Below, one piece after another: positions 30,740 to 40,925 of a stretch of 64,000 nt of DNA; within the stretch, counting starts at the first letter, position 1; every line of letters starts with the position of its first letter. The position numbers were made by a program, and so were the translations under genes. Under the pieces are notes generated by a model. That model was not told the origin of the DNA, did not search any database, and saw nothing but the letters and a program-made list of their open reading frames with translations. The stretch is from contig OY759217.1 of NCBI GenBank assembly GCA_963662175.1, positions 17,486,562 to 17,550,561 on the forward strand. The letters run 5' to 3'. Source of the DNA: Aradus depressus. Its lineage: Eukaryota > Arthropoda > Insecta > Hemiptera > Aradidae.

Positions 30740-31945
30740 TGAAAATGTCTGTGCGTTGTACCGCTATAACTCACGAACGGCTTGATGGATTTGATTATTT
30801 TTTTTTTTAATTTGTTCGTCATCGTCTGTGGAAGGTTATAGGCGTATTAGAACCTCAATATCTGGTCCATCCCAGCATCCACCCACGCAATCTTTGTAAC
30901 TCAAAAACCACTGCAATGATTAATGAGGAATCTTTTTGAATAGATAAGTTTTATCTACCGGAAGGTTAAGGTCTATTTTTTAATCAACCCCTGGTCCATC
31001 CCAGCATCCACTCACGCAATCTTTGTAACTCGAAAACCATTGCAACGATTAATGAAAAATCTTTTTGAATAAATTAGTTTTAGCTCCAAAGCTAGCGTTA
31101 CTACAGTTGAAGGACTATAAGCCTTATTCCGTATGAATAATTGAAAATTATAACATCATGAATGTACTGTCGAGGAACTGAATAGCCTTATAGGAGATAT
31201 TGGGAGAAAAGTCAAAGTTCCCCGGGCAACGCCGGGTATTACTGCTAGTATACCTGTATAATAATAATAAAAAACATAATATAATTTGAAAGATATAGAT
31301 AAGTAAATGAGATATTGTAGTGGGCATAAGAAACAAATAGATCAAATCGAATAAGATAAAATTATATTATTAAAAACATACTGGAGACTATTCGTATTCC
31401 GACAATATTTCACTATTTTAAAACACTTTTTGCAAGTCGCTGAGATCGAAACGTTCTTAGAGTAATAAATCCACACTTTCGCCGTAGGACGAGGCATTAT
31501 AATTTGTAATTGACAAAATGGAATGTAAAAATAAAATAAAATAATGAAATCGTAATCATGTTCACGGTTCTCTTCAAAATTAAACAAACGTATACCTACC
31601 TTCATAAACGATAAACCATTTAATGTAAATAAGGTAAGAAATAAGGACGCATCATGCAGACTGCGTGATCAGATTACTCTTGAGGTTATCACCATCGATA
31701 TATGTCATTTGTCCGTGGACCGACATTTGAGTTCAATATTTTATTGTGACAACAAATAAAAGGAAATTGTAAGAAAATAAACGGTGAACGATTTTGATGA
31801 ATTGAAAACTTTATATAATTTTTGTAAGTATTGAAATTTGAAACGAGTACTTTGAATCGATACAAGTAATATCTATTCGATACCTACTTGGTATCGGATA
31901 AAAGTATCGATACTTTACTTGTATTTACTTGTATCGATAGATCCC
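30490..31945. mobile_element. TIR DNA transposon relic containing a Helitron
   Basis: The left end GTTCTATCGATACCAC and the right end GTATCGATAGATCCC form inverted ends, and both subterminal zones are packed with ATCGATAC/GTATCGAT motifs (30505-30600 and 31850-31930). The nature is probably hAT-like, but no transposase is present. The Helitron 30697-31248 lies inside. ORFs at 31148-31605 show no domain. Confidence 0.5.
30697..31248 (+). mobile_element. Non-autonomous Helitron
   Basis: 5' TCATATATA and a TA tract (30697-30736) then AAAGCTGAAAATGTCTGTGC. 3' hairpin CCCCGGGCAACGCCGGG, TATTACTG, CTAG at 31245-31248. It carries the duplicated middle segment (AATCAACCCCTGGTCCATCC) also seen at 26766-27283. 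Confidence 0.88.
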
Positions 31946-32410
31946 TAGGTGTAGAGACTCCTGCAGGCCCAAAGAGCGCACTTCTCTGTCAACAAGCTAA
32001 ATCGATCCTGAGCTCCTTGATAAACCCAGTCATGATCTATGGGTGGGAATCCTGAACCCTGACCTCACATCTGGAGAAGCGTTTTCAGACATTCCAATAT
32101 AAAGTGCTGAGAAAAAGAGCAGGTACAGTTTAGGATAGAGAAACCCAGGAGTGGAGGATCAGACAAAACAGTGAGCAGAGAGACATCTGGCAATATCCGA
32201 CTGTTGTAACACAGATGGAATCACGGTGCCTTCGCATCATAGACGTTCAGGTCCAAGGAACCAGATCACGAGGAAGACCACGGCTGAGATGGACTGATCT
32301 GGTGAACACCATGTGATGAACTGGAGACCGGTGGCGCACGACAGATCGCCGTGGAGGAGGTTAGGGTCTTCAACGTTCCCTTTCCAACGTTCTCTATACT
32401 GGACATCGGT
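31945..32410 (+). pseudogene. LINE ORF2 C-terminal region
   Basis: QAKSILSSLINPVMIYGWES, then LEKRFQTFQYKVLRKRAG, EWRIRQNSEQRDIWQYPTVV and GTRSRGRPRLRWTDLV follow the C-terminal part of LINE polyproteins (Y G E.W, VLR, RGRPR.RW). The clade is uncertain, possibly RTE- or CR1-like. Several frame breaks; no start or 3' tail recognised. Confidence 0.7.
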
Positions 32411-32845
32411 TGGGGAGGGGTATGTTACATATATAAAAAAACATTTAATGTAAACATATTGACATAAATATTATGTTATGTGCACACATTTAAACCAGAA
32501 AAATACATTCAAGTATATTTATCACAGCTATATTTCTCCAATTTATTTTCTGTTGTTTAAAATCTAGCAATTACGGAAGTTTCCGGAAGCACTGCCATCA
32601 TCAGTATATATAATTTATTTGCTCTCCATGTTAATATTTTTTTAACATTAAGTCTTGACTTTCAAGTTTTATACAATAGTATTTGAGTCAACAACTTGAA
32701 ATGTGACATTCCTTTTTTTTAATTTTTTTTTAAAGGCATATTGGTCATGGGTGCCTAGATACTATAACAGTAAAAGAGGTCCCCGACATTCCTTTAAAAC
32801 ACGATCCCACATTTTCGCACGATTACTATTCTTATATTTAAAGCC
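32411..32845. other. Spacer with one P-like motif
   Basis: On the minus strand at 32583-32615: CTGATGATGGCAGTGCTTCC then GGAAACTTCCGT. The stem is weak. The remainder is unassigned. Confidence 0.35.
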
Positions 32846-32850
32846 CTTAA

Positions 32851-33074
32851 TTTTCCCTACCCTAAATTTTTATCCACCTGAGGTAGGGCTGTTTAACGAG
32901 TAACCTGACATCGCACAGGCTCGGGACCATCACTTAACGTTCCATCCAAAGGGCGGCCTGCTTAAGTTTATTTTACCTCCCAGATAAAATAAACTAAGGG
33001 CCACGGTCGAGTTACGAACCCGCGACCTTTAGCTCAGTAAGCAAGCACGCATACCACTGAGCAACCGGGCCCTG
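32851..33074 (-). mobile_element. SINE S1, 3' end missing
   Basis: From CCCTACCCTAAATTTTTATC to GAGCAACCGGGCCC: head, first hairpin, core and second hairpin are present; the 3' block and CCTAA tail are lost. Box B region reads GAACCCGCGACC. Confidence 0.88.
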
Positions 33075-33079
33075 AAGGT

Positions 33080-33280
33080 CAGATACAGAGATATTGGCTG
33101 ATGAGGGCAGGTAGCCGTGCCTGGGGGGGTGTGTAGCCTGGGTGGTCCTTGTTGTTATGACAACTCCCCTGCTATGTATCTAGGAGGGTAGATATCTCAG
33201 CAAGGAAAATAGGGTGGCTCCACCCTGCTCGCCCTTCTCCATACACTCTACACAATCTCCAGTATACACTATGAAAAAAA
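33080..33280. other. Unassigned GC-richer spacer
   Basis: No gene, RNA or repeat recognised. Confidence 0.35.
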
Positions 33281-33281
33281 T

Positions 33282-33975
33282 TGTCGGTGAATCACTCTCA
33301 AAACATTGATCACATCTCTTAATGTGATCGAACCTTTCAACCAAAAAAAAAAGAAAAAGAAAAGTAAGTCATACGTGAATTACCGGAAATCGGAAATGTA
33401 CTTCTCCAAAACGTAGTTGACACATAGGGGCTTCTAAATTCTCATACTAAATTTCATGTGATTTGTGCTATGCCCTTTTGCTATTTGGTCGATTTGACTG
33501 AAAATCAATTGGTGTCGTGCTTATGGGGTAGGTACTGGATACACATATGAATTTTCATGTCGATACATTCATTTTATCTGCAGTTATCGTATCAGTTCAC
33601 ACTCACATTTCTTTAAACGTTTTTGAATCATATCTCTAAAACATATAGAATATTTTCATTAAAAATTAATAGATACTAAATTTTGTGTAGATACATTCAT
33701 TACAACGGCAGTTATTATGATTTTTAAGTTGAGCCCCCCTCTGACCCCCCTCTTTCCTTCGGCTGATTTGGCTAAAAATCTATAGGTGTCGTCATTATGC
33801 AGTTCTGGTAACACGTACAAAATATTGCATTGATGCGTTCATTCTATCGGGAGTTGTCGTGTTCACACACAAAAAGATAGGACATTTTTTTCATTTTTTT
33901 CGAAATCAGTGAAGCGAAAACATTAATTCCGGTGAAAACTCACCATCGAATTTCTAACCTATATACATACTTCAA
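33282..33975 (-). repeat. Family R copy, long, multi-unit
   Basis: From GTCGGTGAATCAC it runs through TACATAGGGGCTTC-like, TTGACTGAAAATCAATTGGT, ATTCATTTTATCTGCAGTTA, a second set (AAAAATTAATAGATACTAAA, CATTACAACGGCAGTTATTA, CCCCCTCTGACCCC, GGCTAAAAATCTATAGGTGT, ATTCTATCGGGAGTTGTCGT) to CACCATCGAATTTCTAACC. It is one of the longest R copies and shows at least four repeated ATTCATT blocks. Confidence 0.8.
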
Positions 33976-33982
33976 ACTGTGG

Positions 33983-34430
33983 ATATTATATACAATATAC
34001 AAAACTCACACTTTTTACATGAAGGTTAATTATAGCGAGTGTATATATACAATATCCACGGCGGTAGCTCAGAGGTATGCGTGCTTGTCTTCTGAGCTCA
34101 AGATCGAGGGTTCGAAACCCGACCGAGGCCCTTAGTTTATTTTATCTGGGAGAAAAAATAAACATGAGCACGCCGTTCTTCGGATGGGACGTTAAGACCC
34201 CTGCCCTAGATGAATAAAAATTTAGGGTAGGCAAAATTAGGACTCCCACAGGAGAGTCAGGCTCATGTCCACCAGAGTGACGAAAGAGCGCTCTGGTAGT
34301 AGGCGATATGACCTCGTAGTTAAAGCCCGAGCATGAGTCATAAAACCTAACCTATACAATATACAAAACTCACACTTTTTACATGAGTGTTAATTATAGC
34401 GAATTATATGTACAATATACAGAAAAAAAA
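33983..34430. repeat. Duplicated host segment around a SINE
   Basis: ATACAATATACAAAACTCAC and CTTTTTACATGA with TTAATTATAGCGA occur at 33990-34040 and again at 34354-34405. The SINE at 34058-34353 lies between the two. Confidence 0.75.
34058..34353 (+). mobile_element. SINE S1
   Basis: Head GGCGGTAGCTCAGAGGTATG, intact box B GGTTCGAAACCC, core CCGTTCTTCGGATGGGACGT with a deletion of GCGATGGTCCCGAGC..GTACTCGTT, complete 3' block and tail ATAAAACCTAACCT. The flanks TATACAATATCCA and TATACAATATACA are a likely target duplication. Confidence 0.9.
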
Positions 34431-34439
34431 GACAAACCT

Positions 34440-34855
34440 GGTTATGTGGAGGTTTTTGGTGATGTTGGCAAGAATGTTTTCGACTTCCTTGGAGGCCAGA
34501 GACAGGAGACCGGGTCTCATTGCAGACTTGGCTATGTGATGTTCTGGGGCAGACTAGATGAGACAGGTAGTCTACCAGGACCATCTCCACTACCTTTATG
34601 GCACCTCGCTACGTGACTTTTGGAGATTTGGGCACCCACACCTGGTACCAATTAGACAAGTACCCACCGATCTACCTGGAAATGTACAAGGCCCCCTTTA
34701 TGAAACTTATCCAAAACTTACCTTCTATATGACTTTCTCGACAGAAAAATCAATTGAGAAAGTGCACAGGTAATGGCCATCTACAATATTCGCTTCGAGG
34801 GGTGAACAAAATGATGAAATAAAAGATGTTGTCTTCCCACTGTTTTATTTTTGAT
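34440..34855. other. Unassigned sequence
   Basis: Three overlapping ORFs of 66-77 aa on both strands (34383-34773) have no recognised domain. Composition is balanced, and it could be single-copy DNA. Confidence 0.3.
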
Positions 34856-34859
34856 CAGA

Positions 34860-34905
34860 AGCGGTTTTCAACGCAACAGCGTCATCATCAGTGGCAAATG
34901 TATTA
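34860..34905 (-). repeat. P-like hammerhead-like core
   Basis: Minus strand: CACTGATGATGACGC, loop, GCGTTGAAAACC. CTGATGA, an ACGC/GCGT stem and GAAA are present; the palindrome after GAAA is not. Confidence 0.45.
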
Positions 34906-34909
34906 TTGA

Positions 34910-35795
34910 ATAAATATAATATACAAATAATGAAAAGTATAAAATCTTAAAGCAACAGGGTACAGAGTAACAAAATGAAAACTTACTTACCCCACCCATA
35001 CAGCGTAGAAGTTGAAGGACAAGTGACATAGCTCAAAGGGGTGGGGATAGCTAGGTTCACTCACTCTACATACAAAAACATTCATTCAAATATACACAAT
35101 AACAATAAAAACAAATATCGACATAATTAGAAAATAAATGTTTCTGCAATAGTATAAAATTCACCATACAACCAAAGGAATTTTTCTCATAAAATATAAT
35201 AAAGAAAAAAAATTCAATATAAAAAAAATCACGAAGTTCAAAAATAAAATGCAGTGGTCACAGGGTATAAATTGGTAATTCTAAATTGGTAACGTTTCAG
35301 GGCAGCACTTTTGTACTTTTGCATTAATTGTGTAAATCCAGTAATTTTCACTTAGTTACCTAATCATTCCCCATCACTTACCTAATTATTGACCACACTT
35401 ACCTAATTATTAACCATACTTTTTGAAATACTCGTGAATGATGCCTCTCTGAAGTTGAGCAAGTTGATTTAACCGAAAACACCCTCTTCACTTGGAATAG
35501 TTGAATAATTGGTTAAATGCAGTTATCTCATGAATGGTTCCTCAAAGAAGTCGATTAAGTTGATTTAACCGAGAACATACACAATTTTACGAGACACCAA
35601 GAAACCCACATCTTTATAATTCCCAAAGTCCTGAGCTCCCAACTACTTCACAGCATAGATGACTTGGGAGATGATCTACACTTAAATCATTTTTGCGATT
35701 TTACGACTTAACAACTTATTCCCTGTAACCATAGATATAAACAGTGCTGTTACAAACAAAAAACAAACATAAATTTTCACTATTTTCTTTGCCAA
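34910..35795. other. Unassigned, with small internal duplications
   Basis: ACTTACCTAATTATTGACC-like units repeat two to three times at 35355-35420. A longer diverged duplication carries GTTGATTTAACCGA at about 35463 and 35560. No gene. Confidence 0.4.
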
Positions 35796-35796
35796 G

Positions 35797-35830
35797 TATA
35801 GGGGAAGTTATGTAATCGGTCAGAAAACCA
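35797..35830 (+). repeat. Family R terminus only
   Basis: AAGTATAGGGGAAGTTATGT then AATCGGTCAGAAAA: the first 34 bp of R and nothing more. Confidence 0.65.
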
Positions 35831-36079
35831 CGAGGGTCATGGATGGCCTGATGGATGCAGGTCTCTGGGGATTTGGAGCTAATTTGGATAGGCGCACATT
35901 AATAATAATAAAGGAGATTGCTGTATACAGAATAGAAAGGCTACGTGATGAAGATCATTTTGTTTTATAATTTAGATAAGAGATTTGTTAAGTGCAAAAA
36001 ATGAAATAGTTGGGTAATTCGGGAGCTATTATTAGATAGAATTTCGGAAATATCCACCACAAGGTTGAAATTTTCACGC

Positions 36080-36490
36080 TGTGGACTATATGCCCCCGCA
36101 GGACTGACACAGAGGAGGGGGTTCCCGAGCCATCAGATATCCATGGGTCAGCCTCGTGTGTCCTATACGTAACCGAGTTGCCCTATAACGAGTTAAAATT
36201 ACTTCTTCTTTCCTTTTTTCTCTTATTGAAGTCTTCCAAACTCGAGTGGAGCTTTTGATGGTCCTTAGCTTATTATCGGTCATACCGAGCCACCGAATCT
36301 GCCATTTGATCCAAATTCTGTCCTTGATGTAGGCAACGAAGTCACTTACAGAGACTTCGGATGTGGGTAGTCCTAGTATGGCGCGCCTGGCATTCTTATC
36401 TGCTGACTCATTACCTGCAATGCTACAATGGCCTGGGATCCAGAGGAAAGTAACTGAAGTCTGGTTACTTCTTAATGACCATAGGGCCAT
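36080..36490 (-). pseudogene. LINE RNase H domain and ORF2 C-terminus (I-like)
   Basis: On the minus strand VTFLWIPGHCSIAGNESADK is the last RNase H motif (W.PGH.GI.GNE.AD). It is followed by RLRIGHTRLTHGYLMAREPP and CQSCGG, the tail typical of I-clade ORF2. The frame is open over about 130 codons, so decay is limited, but the RT is missing: the 5' edge at about 36490 abuts family R. The HILVEC-like end is cut off. Confidence 0.88.
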
Positions 36491-36514
36491 CAGTGTGTAT
36501 ATTTTCATGTTTAG

Positions 36515-36960
36515 AAAAAAAATGTATTTTCTATGTGTCTGTGGGTACGATAACACCCGATATAAAATAGGGCATCGACATGAAATTTTATATGTGCATC
36601 CAGAACCTATGTGGCCGATACCTATTTATTTTCAACCAAATCGGTCGAATGGAAGGGGGATCAGAGAAGGGTGCTCGGCTCAAAAATCCTAATAACTGCA
36701 GATGTAACGAATATATCGACGCATAGTTCAATATGGGGTAGGTATATCAGAAGTACGTATATAAGTAAAGAATCGATTTTTAAACACTAAACGGTCGATT
36801 GGGTTTGGAGGAGGTTTTTGAGCCCTCATCTGATCCTCTCATTCTCTATCGATTTGGCTGAAATCAATACGTGTCGCTCTTATGGTATTTTTAAAATTTC
36901 GTATCGATATATTCATTTTTTTTTTTTTTTCATCTTTGGAATTATGGGCTGGAAAACATG
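36515..36960. repeat. Family R, tail-to-tail pair
   Basis: 36515-36765 is plus (ACGATAACACCCGATATAAA, CATCCAGAACCTATGTGGCC, AAATCGGTCGAATGGAAGGG, TCCTAATAACTGCAGATGTA). 36775-36960 is minus (AACGGTCGATTGGGTTTGGA, TTGGCTGAAATCAATACGTG, TCGTATCGATATATTCATTT). Confidence 0.7.
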
Positions 36961-36964
36961 AAAT

Positions 36965-37425
36965 TCCATTACGACAGAACTAATAGGATATTGATAGAGT
37001 ATTTTCTGCCAAGAAAATAAGATATGAATTAAAAGTTTTTATGTAAGGACGGGGAAGAAGCCAGACAGGATCATGCCACAGACGAAGGGAGGTATTGGGT
37101 TGCTGGCTCCAGATCTACATACGTGAGTGGGCCGGGAGCGCAGATCTGTTTGCCGCTTGCCCTCTGTTTGTTTGCCGTCGACGCACTGACTGAGTGTGAA
37201 GTTGTGTTTGCCAGTTAGACAAACCAATTTGCCAGCCACACCCCTCTTCCCATTATCATTCACAATTTCCCATGTCTTAGTCCCCTCCCCACTCTATAAA
37301 CAACATTCCACTAATGATTTTTCACTCCTCTCTGGCCCTCACCCTTGTATACAGTAAGGAAAACTTGGTGCATTGTGAAAAATATGCAGTGTGTCAAAGA
37401 ATGCACGTAGAGTTTCATAAATATT
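36965..37425. other. Unassigned sequence
   Basis: A 74-aa minus ORF (37039-37263) has no recognised domain. Nothing else seen. Confidence 0.35.
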
Positions 37426-37429
37426 TAAT

Positions 37430-37990
37430 AAAACCGATTACATAACTTGCTCTATACTTCTTATAGCAGAAGAAGTAAAACTTCCTATGAACACGATCTT
37501 GGAAACTGTTTCTTAACAAATAAAGCCAGATCGGTTTCTAAGGAGTTTTACTAAATAAATACTAATAACTAAAAACTAATTTATTTTTGAAATATTCTCT
37601 ACACCACAAATTTTTTATAAATATACTGCCGTTTTCGGCTAAAAATACGTGCCATTGCTTAGGCTGATATAGGAGCAAAACGAATTGAGAACGAATATGA
37701 AGTTTATAGTCTAAGGACCTCCTCCTAGGTTCAACGATAGTTTTAAAATCAGGATGGAAAAAAAAGTCGCCGGTGTATATCCCAGAACGAATTAATCAAT
37801 AACATTTTTTTTCTTTAAATAATAATGATATGGCAAAGAGAATAATATTCAAGTGTTGTACGTGTATGAAATGAAAGAAGAAAGGGTACGTTATTCATTA
37901 GCATTGAATGGTCTTCTGTTATATAACAGAAAATATTGTATATCTCATATGATATGAGTTGGGCCAGAAGTAAGGTACCTATGGAAGATT
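37430..37990. repeat. R and P fragments in AT-rich DNA
   Basis: 37432-37475: minus R terminus (ACCGATTACATAACTTGCTC, CTATACTTCTTATAGC). 37573-37605: P tail trace (TTATTTTTGAAATATTCTC). 37765-37805: R 3' end (GTCGCCGGTGTATATCCCAG, AACGAATTAATCAATAAC). Confidence 0.55.
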
Positions 37991-37997
37991 TTTTTTA

Positions 37998-38334
37998 GGT
38001 TTTTATAACTCATGCCCGGGCTTTAACTACGAGGTCATATCGCCTACTACCAGAGCGCTCTATCGTCACTCTGGTGGACATGAGCCCGACTCTATTGTGG
38101 GAGTCCTAAATTTTGCCTACCCTAAATTTTTATTCGTCTAGGGCAGACGTCTTTAACGAGTGTCTGACATCGTACAGGCTCGGGACCATCGCTTAACGTC
38201 CCATCCGAAGGACGGCATGCTTAAGTTTATTTTACTTCCCAGATAAAATAAACTAAGGGCCTCGGTCGGGTTTCGAACCCATGTTCTTGAGCTCAGAAGG
38301 CAAGCACGCATACCACTGAGCTACCGGCGCCCTC
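37998..38334 (-). mobile_element. Full-length SINE S1 with target duplication
   Basis: Complete from the tail (TTTAGGTTTTTATAACTCAT) to GCTACCGGCGCCCTC, with intact box B in sense (GGTTCGAAACCC). ACCTATGGAAG occurs at 37977-37987 and 38335-38345, an 11-bp target duplication. The tail has a single CCTAA-like unit. Confidence 0.95.
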
Positions 38335-38345
38335 ACCTATGGAAG

Positions 38346-38700
38346 TTGGATCTCTTTGTTGACAGTCTGAGGCAGGAAGTGGCTTCTTGGGACAGTAGAT
38401 AGGACAGGATATTAGCAGGATGTATATCTTCCAATATGTTTTTACTACAGATTGTACAAAGCTCCTGGGGATTAAGAGTGTAAATGTTATTTTTCCAACT
38501 AATTTTAAGGCAATACTTTTCAGAGAGACGGAGTTGAGCCAGTACTTTGATGAGTGAGTAAGGAGAATTCAGATTTAGATATGGCTGGAGTTGACTTGGG
38601 TTGTATATAGTAGTCTAACAGATGTAACGGCTAAAGAAAATGTGTATCTTTGTTCTTGAGATGATTGGTAAATGCGTCCATAACTCATGGAAGAGAGTGT
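38346..38700 (-). pseudogene. LINE ORF2 C-terminal remnant
   Basis: Minus strand: LIKVLAQLRLSEKYCLKISW, KNNIYTLNPQELCTICSKN and EDIHP fit the pre-terminal cysteine region of I/LOA-type ORF2 (AQLRL..KY...I, LCTIC). Stops and no flanking conserved domains. The S1 SINE and a hAT MITE inserted at its two edges. Confidence 0.5.
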
Positions 38701-38713
38701 TTAGCATTGCAAG

Positions 38714-39023
38714 CAGTGGCGTATATAGGAAAAAATTTCGGGGGGCGCCCAACAGATCGATTTTATAAGGAAAAAAAAAAAAAGTATCACCTTGTATTAC
38801 CAGAGGTAACATCGGTAGCAGGATTGGTAGTCCCATAGGTACTTCTCCCAGAAAAATTAAATTTTATTGTTTTTGTTTTTTTAATTTAATTTGCAGCTTT
38901 TTTAAAAAATAAACTAGCTAAGTACCTATATCAGTTATGTAGTATTTAATATTTTTTTTATTTCGGGGGGGGGGGGGGGGGCGGGCCCCTTGGGCCCCCC
39001 CCCCTCCCATATATACGCCACTG
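38714..39023. mobile_element. hAT MITE with 8-bp target duplication
   Basis: Ends CAGTGGCGTATATAGGA and CCATATATACGCCACTG are terminal inverted repeats. ATTGCAAG at 38706-38713 and 39024-39031 is an exact 8-bp duplication, the hAT signature. Inside are GGGGGGCGCCCAAC and a G17 run (38965-38981) next to GGGCCCCTTGGGCCCC. Non-coding. Confidence 0.93.
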
Positions 39024-39031
39024 ATTGCAAG

Positions 39032-39287
39032 GTATATATTGTATTGTGGGTTTTCCAGGACTGGAGCTCCAGCCAGGTTGGACTGACCAGCCTTGTCCAG
39101 ATGTAGAGTTCCAGCCATGCGCTTCTCTATCGACGATCCTTTCTGCTTCCTTACCCTCCCCCACCCTATTCTAGGAACATCCCTCAGACATACCGGATGG
39201 TCGGCAACACATGAATATACTGATCATAGAGGGCTCGTTGGAGAGCCAGTAACCTTCTTTTTCTGATTACATCATGATATTGATTAA
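39032..39287. other. Unassigned sequence right of the MITE
   Basis: Short minus ORFs (38918-39164) partly read the MITE. It may continue the LINE remnant of 38346-38700, but I see no diagnostic motif. Confidence 0.3.
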
Positions 39288-39565
39288 AGGGCGCCGGTAG
39301 CTCAGTGGTATGCCGTGCTTGACATCTGAGCTCAAGAACGTGGGTTCGAAACCCGACCGAGGCTCTTAGATTATTTTATCTGGAAGGTAAAATAAACATA
39401 AGCACGCCGTCCTACGGATGGGACGTTAAGCGATGGTCCCGAGCCTGTACAATGTCAGGTACTCGTTAAAGATCCCTACCCTAGATGAATAAAAATTTAG
39501 GGTAGGCAACATTTAGGACTCCCACAGTAGAGTCGGGCTCATGCTCACCAAAGTGACGAAAGAGT
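39288..39565 (+). mobile_element. SINE S1, 3' end truncated
   Basis: Head GCGCCGGTAGCTCAGTGGTA with an extra C (ATGCCGTGCTTG), box B GGTTCGAAACCC, core CCGTCCTACGGATGGGACGT. It stops after AAAGTGACGAAAGAGTG, so the third hairpin's right arm and the tail are missing. Confidence 0.9.
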
Positions 39566-39719
39566 GATGAGATAATATTATGCTATACCAAATTTAAAAA
39601 CATTTTGAAAAATAAGTAGCTTTTGTCCCCACATTTTTTGATATCGTCCTTGTTACAAAATGGCGGGCCATTGAAATAAAATATCTCTCTTTTAATAATC
39701 TCTCACATAGATAACAAAA

Positions 39720-40050
39720 AAATCTCTGGCAATGTACTTCCCCAAACCGAATTAACCAATTAACTTTTTGCCCCCTTCAAAACACAGTCGACCGTTTGAG
39801 CTGATATTCAACAGTTGACTTACATTTCATATTTAGAATTTAGAGTTCGGGAAACATGGAATTCCGTTGAAACTTCGTATCGAATTTCTGACTTTATCGT
39901 AGTGCCGTTGTAATAACTGTATCGACACAACATTTAGTATGAAGATTCAGAAGCCACTATAAGTCAAATATTGAGTTTTAGTCCAAACGGTCGAATGGCT
40001 TTGGAGGGAGAGCGAAAACGTAATTAATTCTTACCGACTTTTTTCTAAAT
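39720..40050. repeat. Family R, two pieces joined head to head
   Basis: 39722-39910 is minus (GGCAATGTACTTCCCCAAAC, CAGTCGACCGTTTGAGC, GAATTTCTGAC). 39905-40045 is plus (GCCGTTGTAATAACTGTATC, ATTCAGAAGCCACTATAAGT, GGAGGGAGAGCGAAAACGTA). Confidence 0.7.
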
Positions 40051-40378
40051 TTAATATATAATAGCGAAATAACAATGCGCTAAAGGTACGTTTTATCGTT
40101 TTCGGTTGAGCTGAAATATACCGGTATTTGTAACTCGGTGATTGGAAAAAAATTAGGTGTAAAACCGAAAACATTGGGTTCATGGAGCCACATCCAAAAA
40201 CTAAACCAACCTGTATATGTCGCCAAGGTCCTTTATAATAATGTAAGGAGACGCCATGACAGCTTCAACGACCCCGTCTCGAATGGCTTTAGCAAATATG
40301 TACTAGCTATATGTTACATATTGTAATTGTAACGGTAACGGATTCAGTTATATGTATAAGAAACCATTAAACAATAAA
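40051..40378. other. Unassigned sequence
   Basis: A 62-aa ORF (40138-40326) without recognised domain. Confidence 0.3.
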
Positions 40379-40381
40379 ATT

Positions 40382-40545
40382 GGGAGCCATGGTGGCCGTA
40401 CGGGCTAGAGCGTAGGGCTTTGGTCGCATGGTCTCACCTTGGTTTGCGGGTTCGAATCCCGTCCGGGAGTGAGTTTTATTTCGTAGATAAAACTCCCTCC
40501 CGGGGCCATGGATGTCGTAAATATAACTAGATAACACATTGACAT
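40382..40545 (+). mobile_element. Second SINE family (S2), Leu/Ser-tRNA-like head
   Basis: TGGCCGTACGGGCTAGAGCG resembles the box A region of long-arm tRNAs, and GCGGGTTCGAATCCCGTCCG is a perfect box B with T-stem. The anticodon stem does not close as in a true tRNA. It continues with GAGTTTTATTTCGTAGATAA and ACTCCCTCCCGGGGCCATGG, where GAGTTTTAT can pair with ATAAAACTC. Only one copy is seen here. Confidence 0.7.
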
Positions 40546-40925
40546 GGCTAATATGTATCGTCTAATAGCAGTAATATCCGGCGTTGCCGGGGAACTTTGA
40601 CTTTTCTCCTAATATCTCTCGTTCGAATCCATTTCAATTCTTCAATAGTACATTCATGATGTTATAATTTTCAATTATTCATACGGAATAACGCTTATAG
40701 TCCTTCAACGGCAGACATCCCAGCTAGTAAGTTTTTAGGACCCCTGGGCATTATGGCTAGTACGCGCCATTCAACGGCGGAAACCACAGCTAGTGAATAC
40801 TTAGCATCAGTGGACGTCTCAGCCAGTGCGTACTTGAGAACGCTTGTGACCACCAGGTTGATTAAAACATAGACTTCAACCATCCTGGAGCTAAAACTAA
40901 TTTATTCAAAAAGATTTCTCATTAA

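Noticed and set aside
34383..34773. Host exon
   Set aside because: Overlapping ORFs on both strands without domain, splice sites or start context that I could support.
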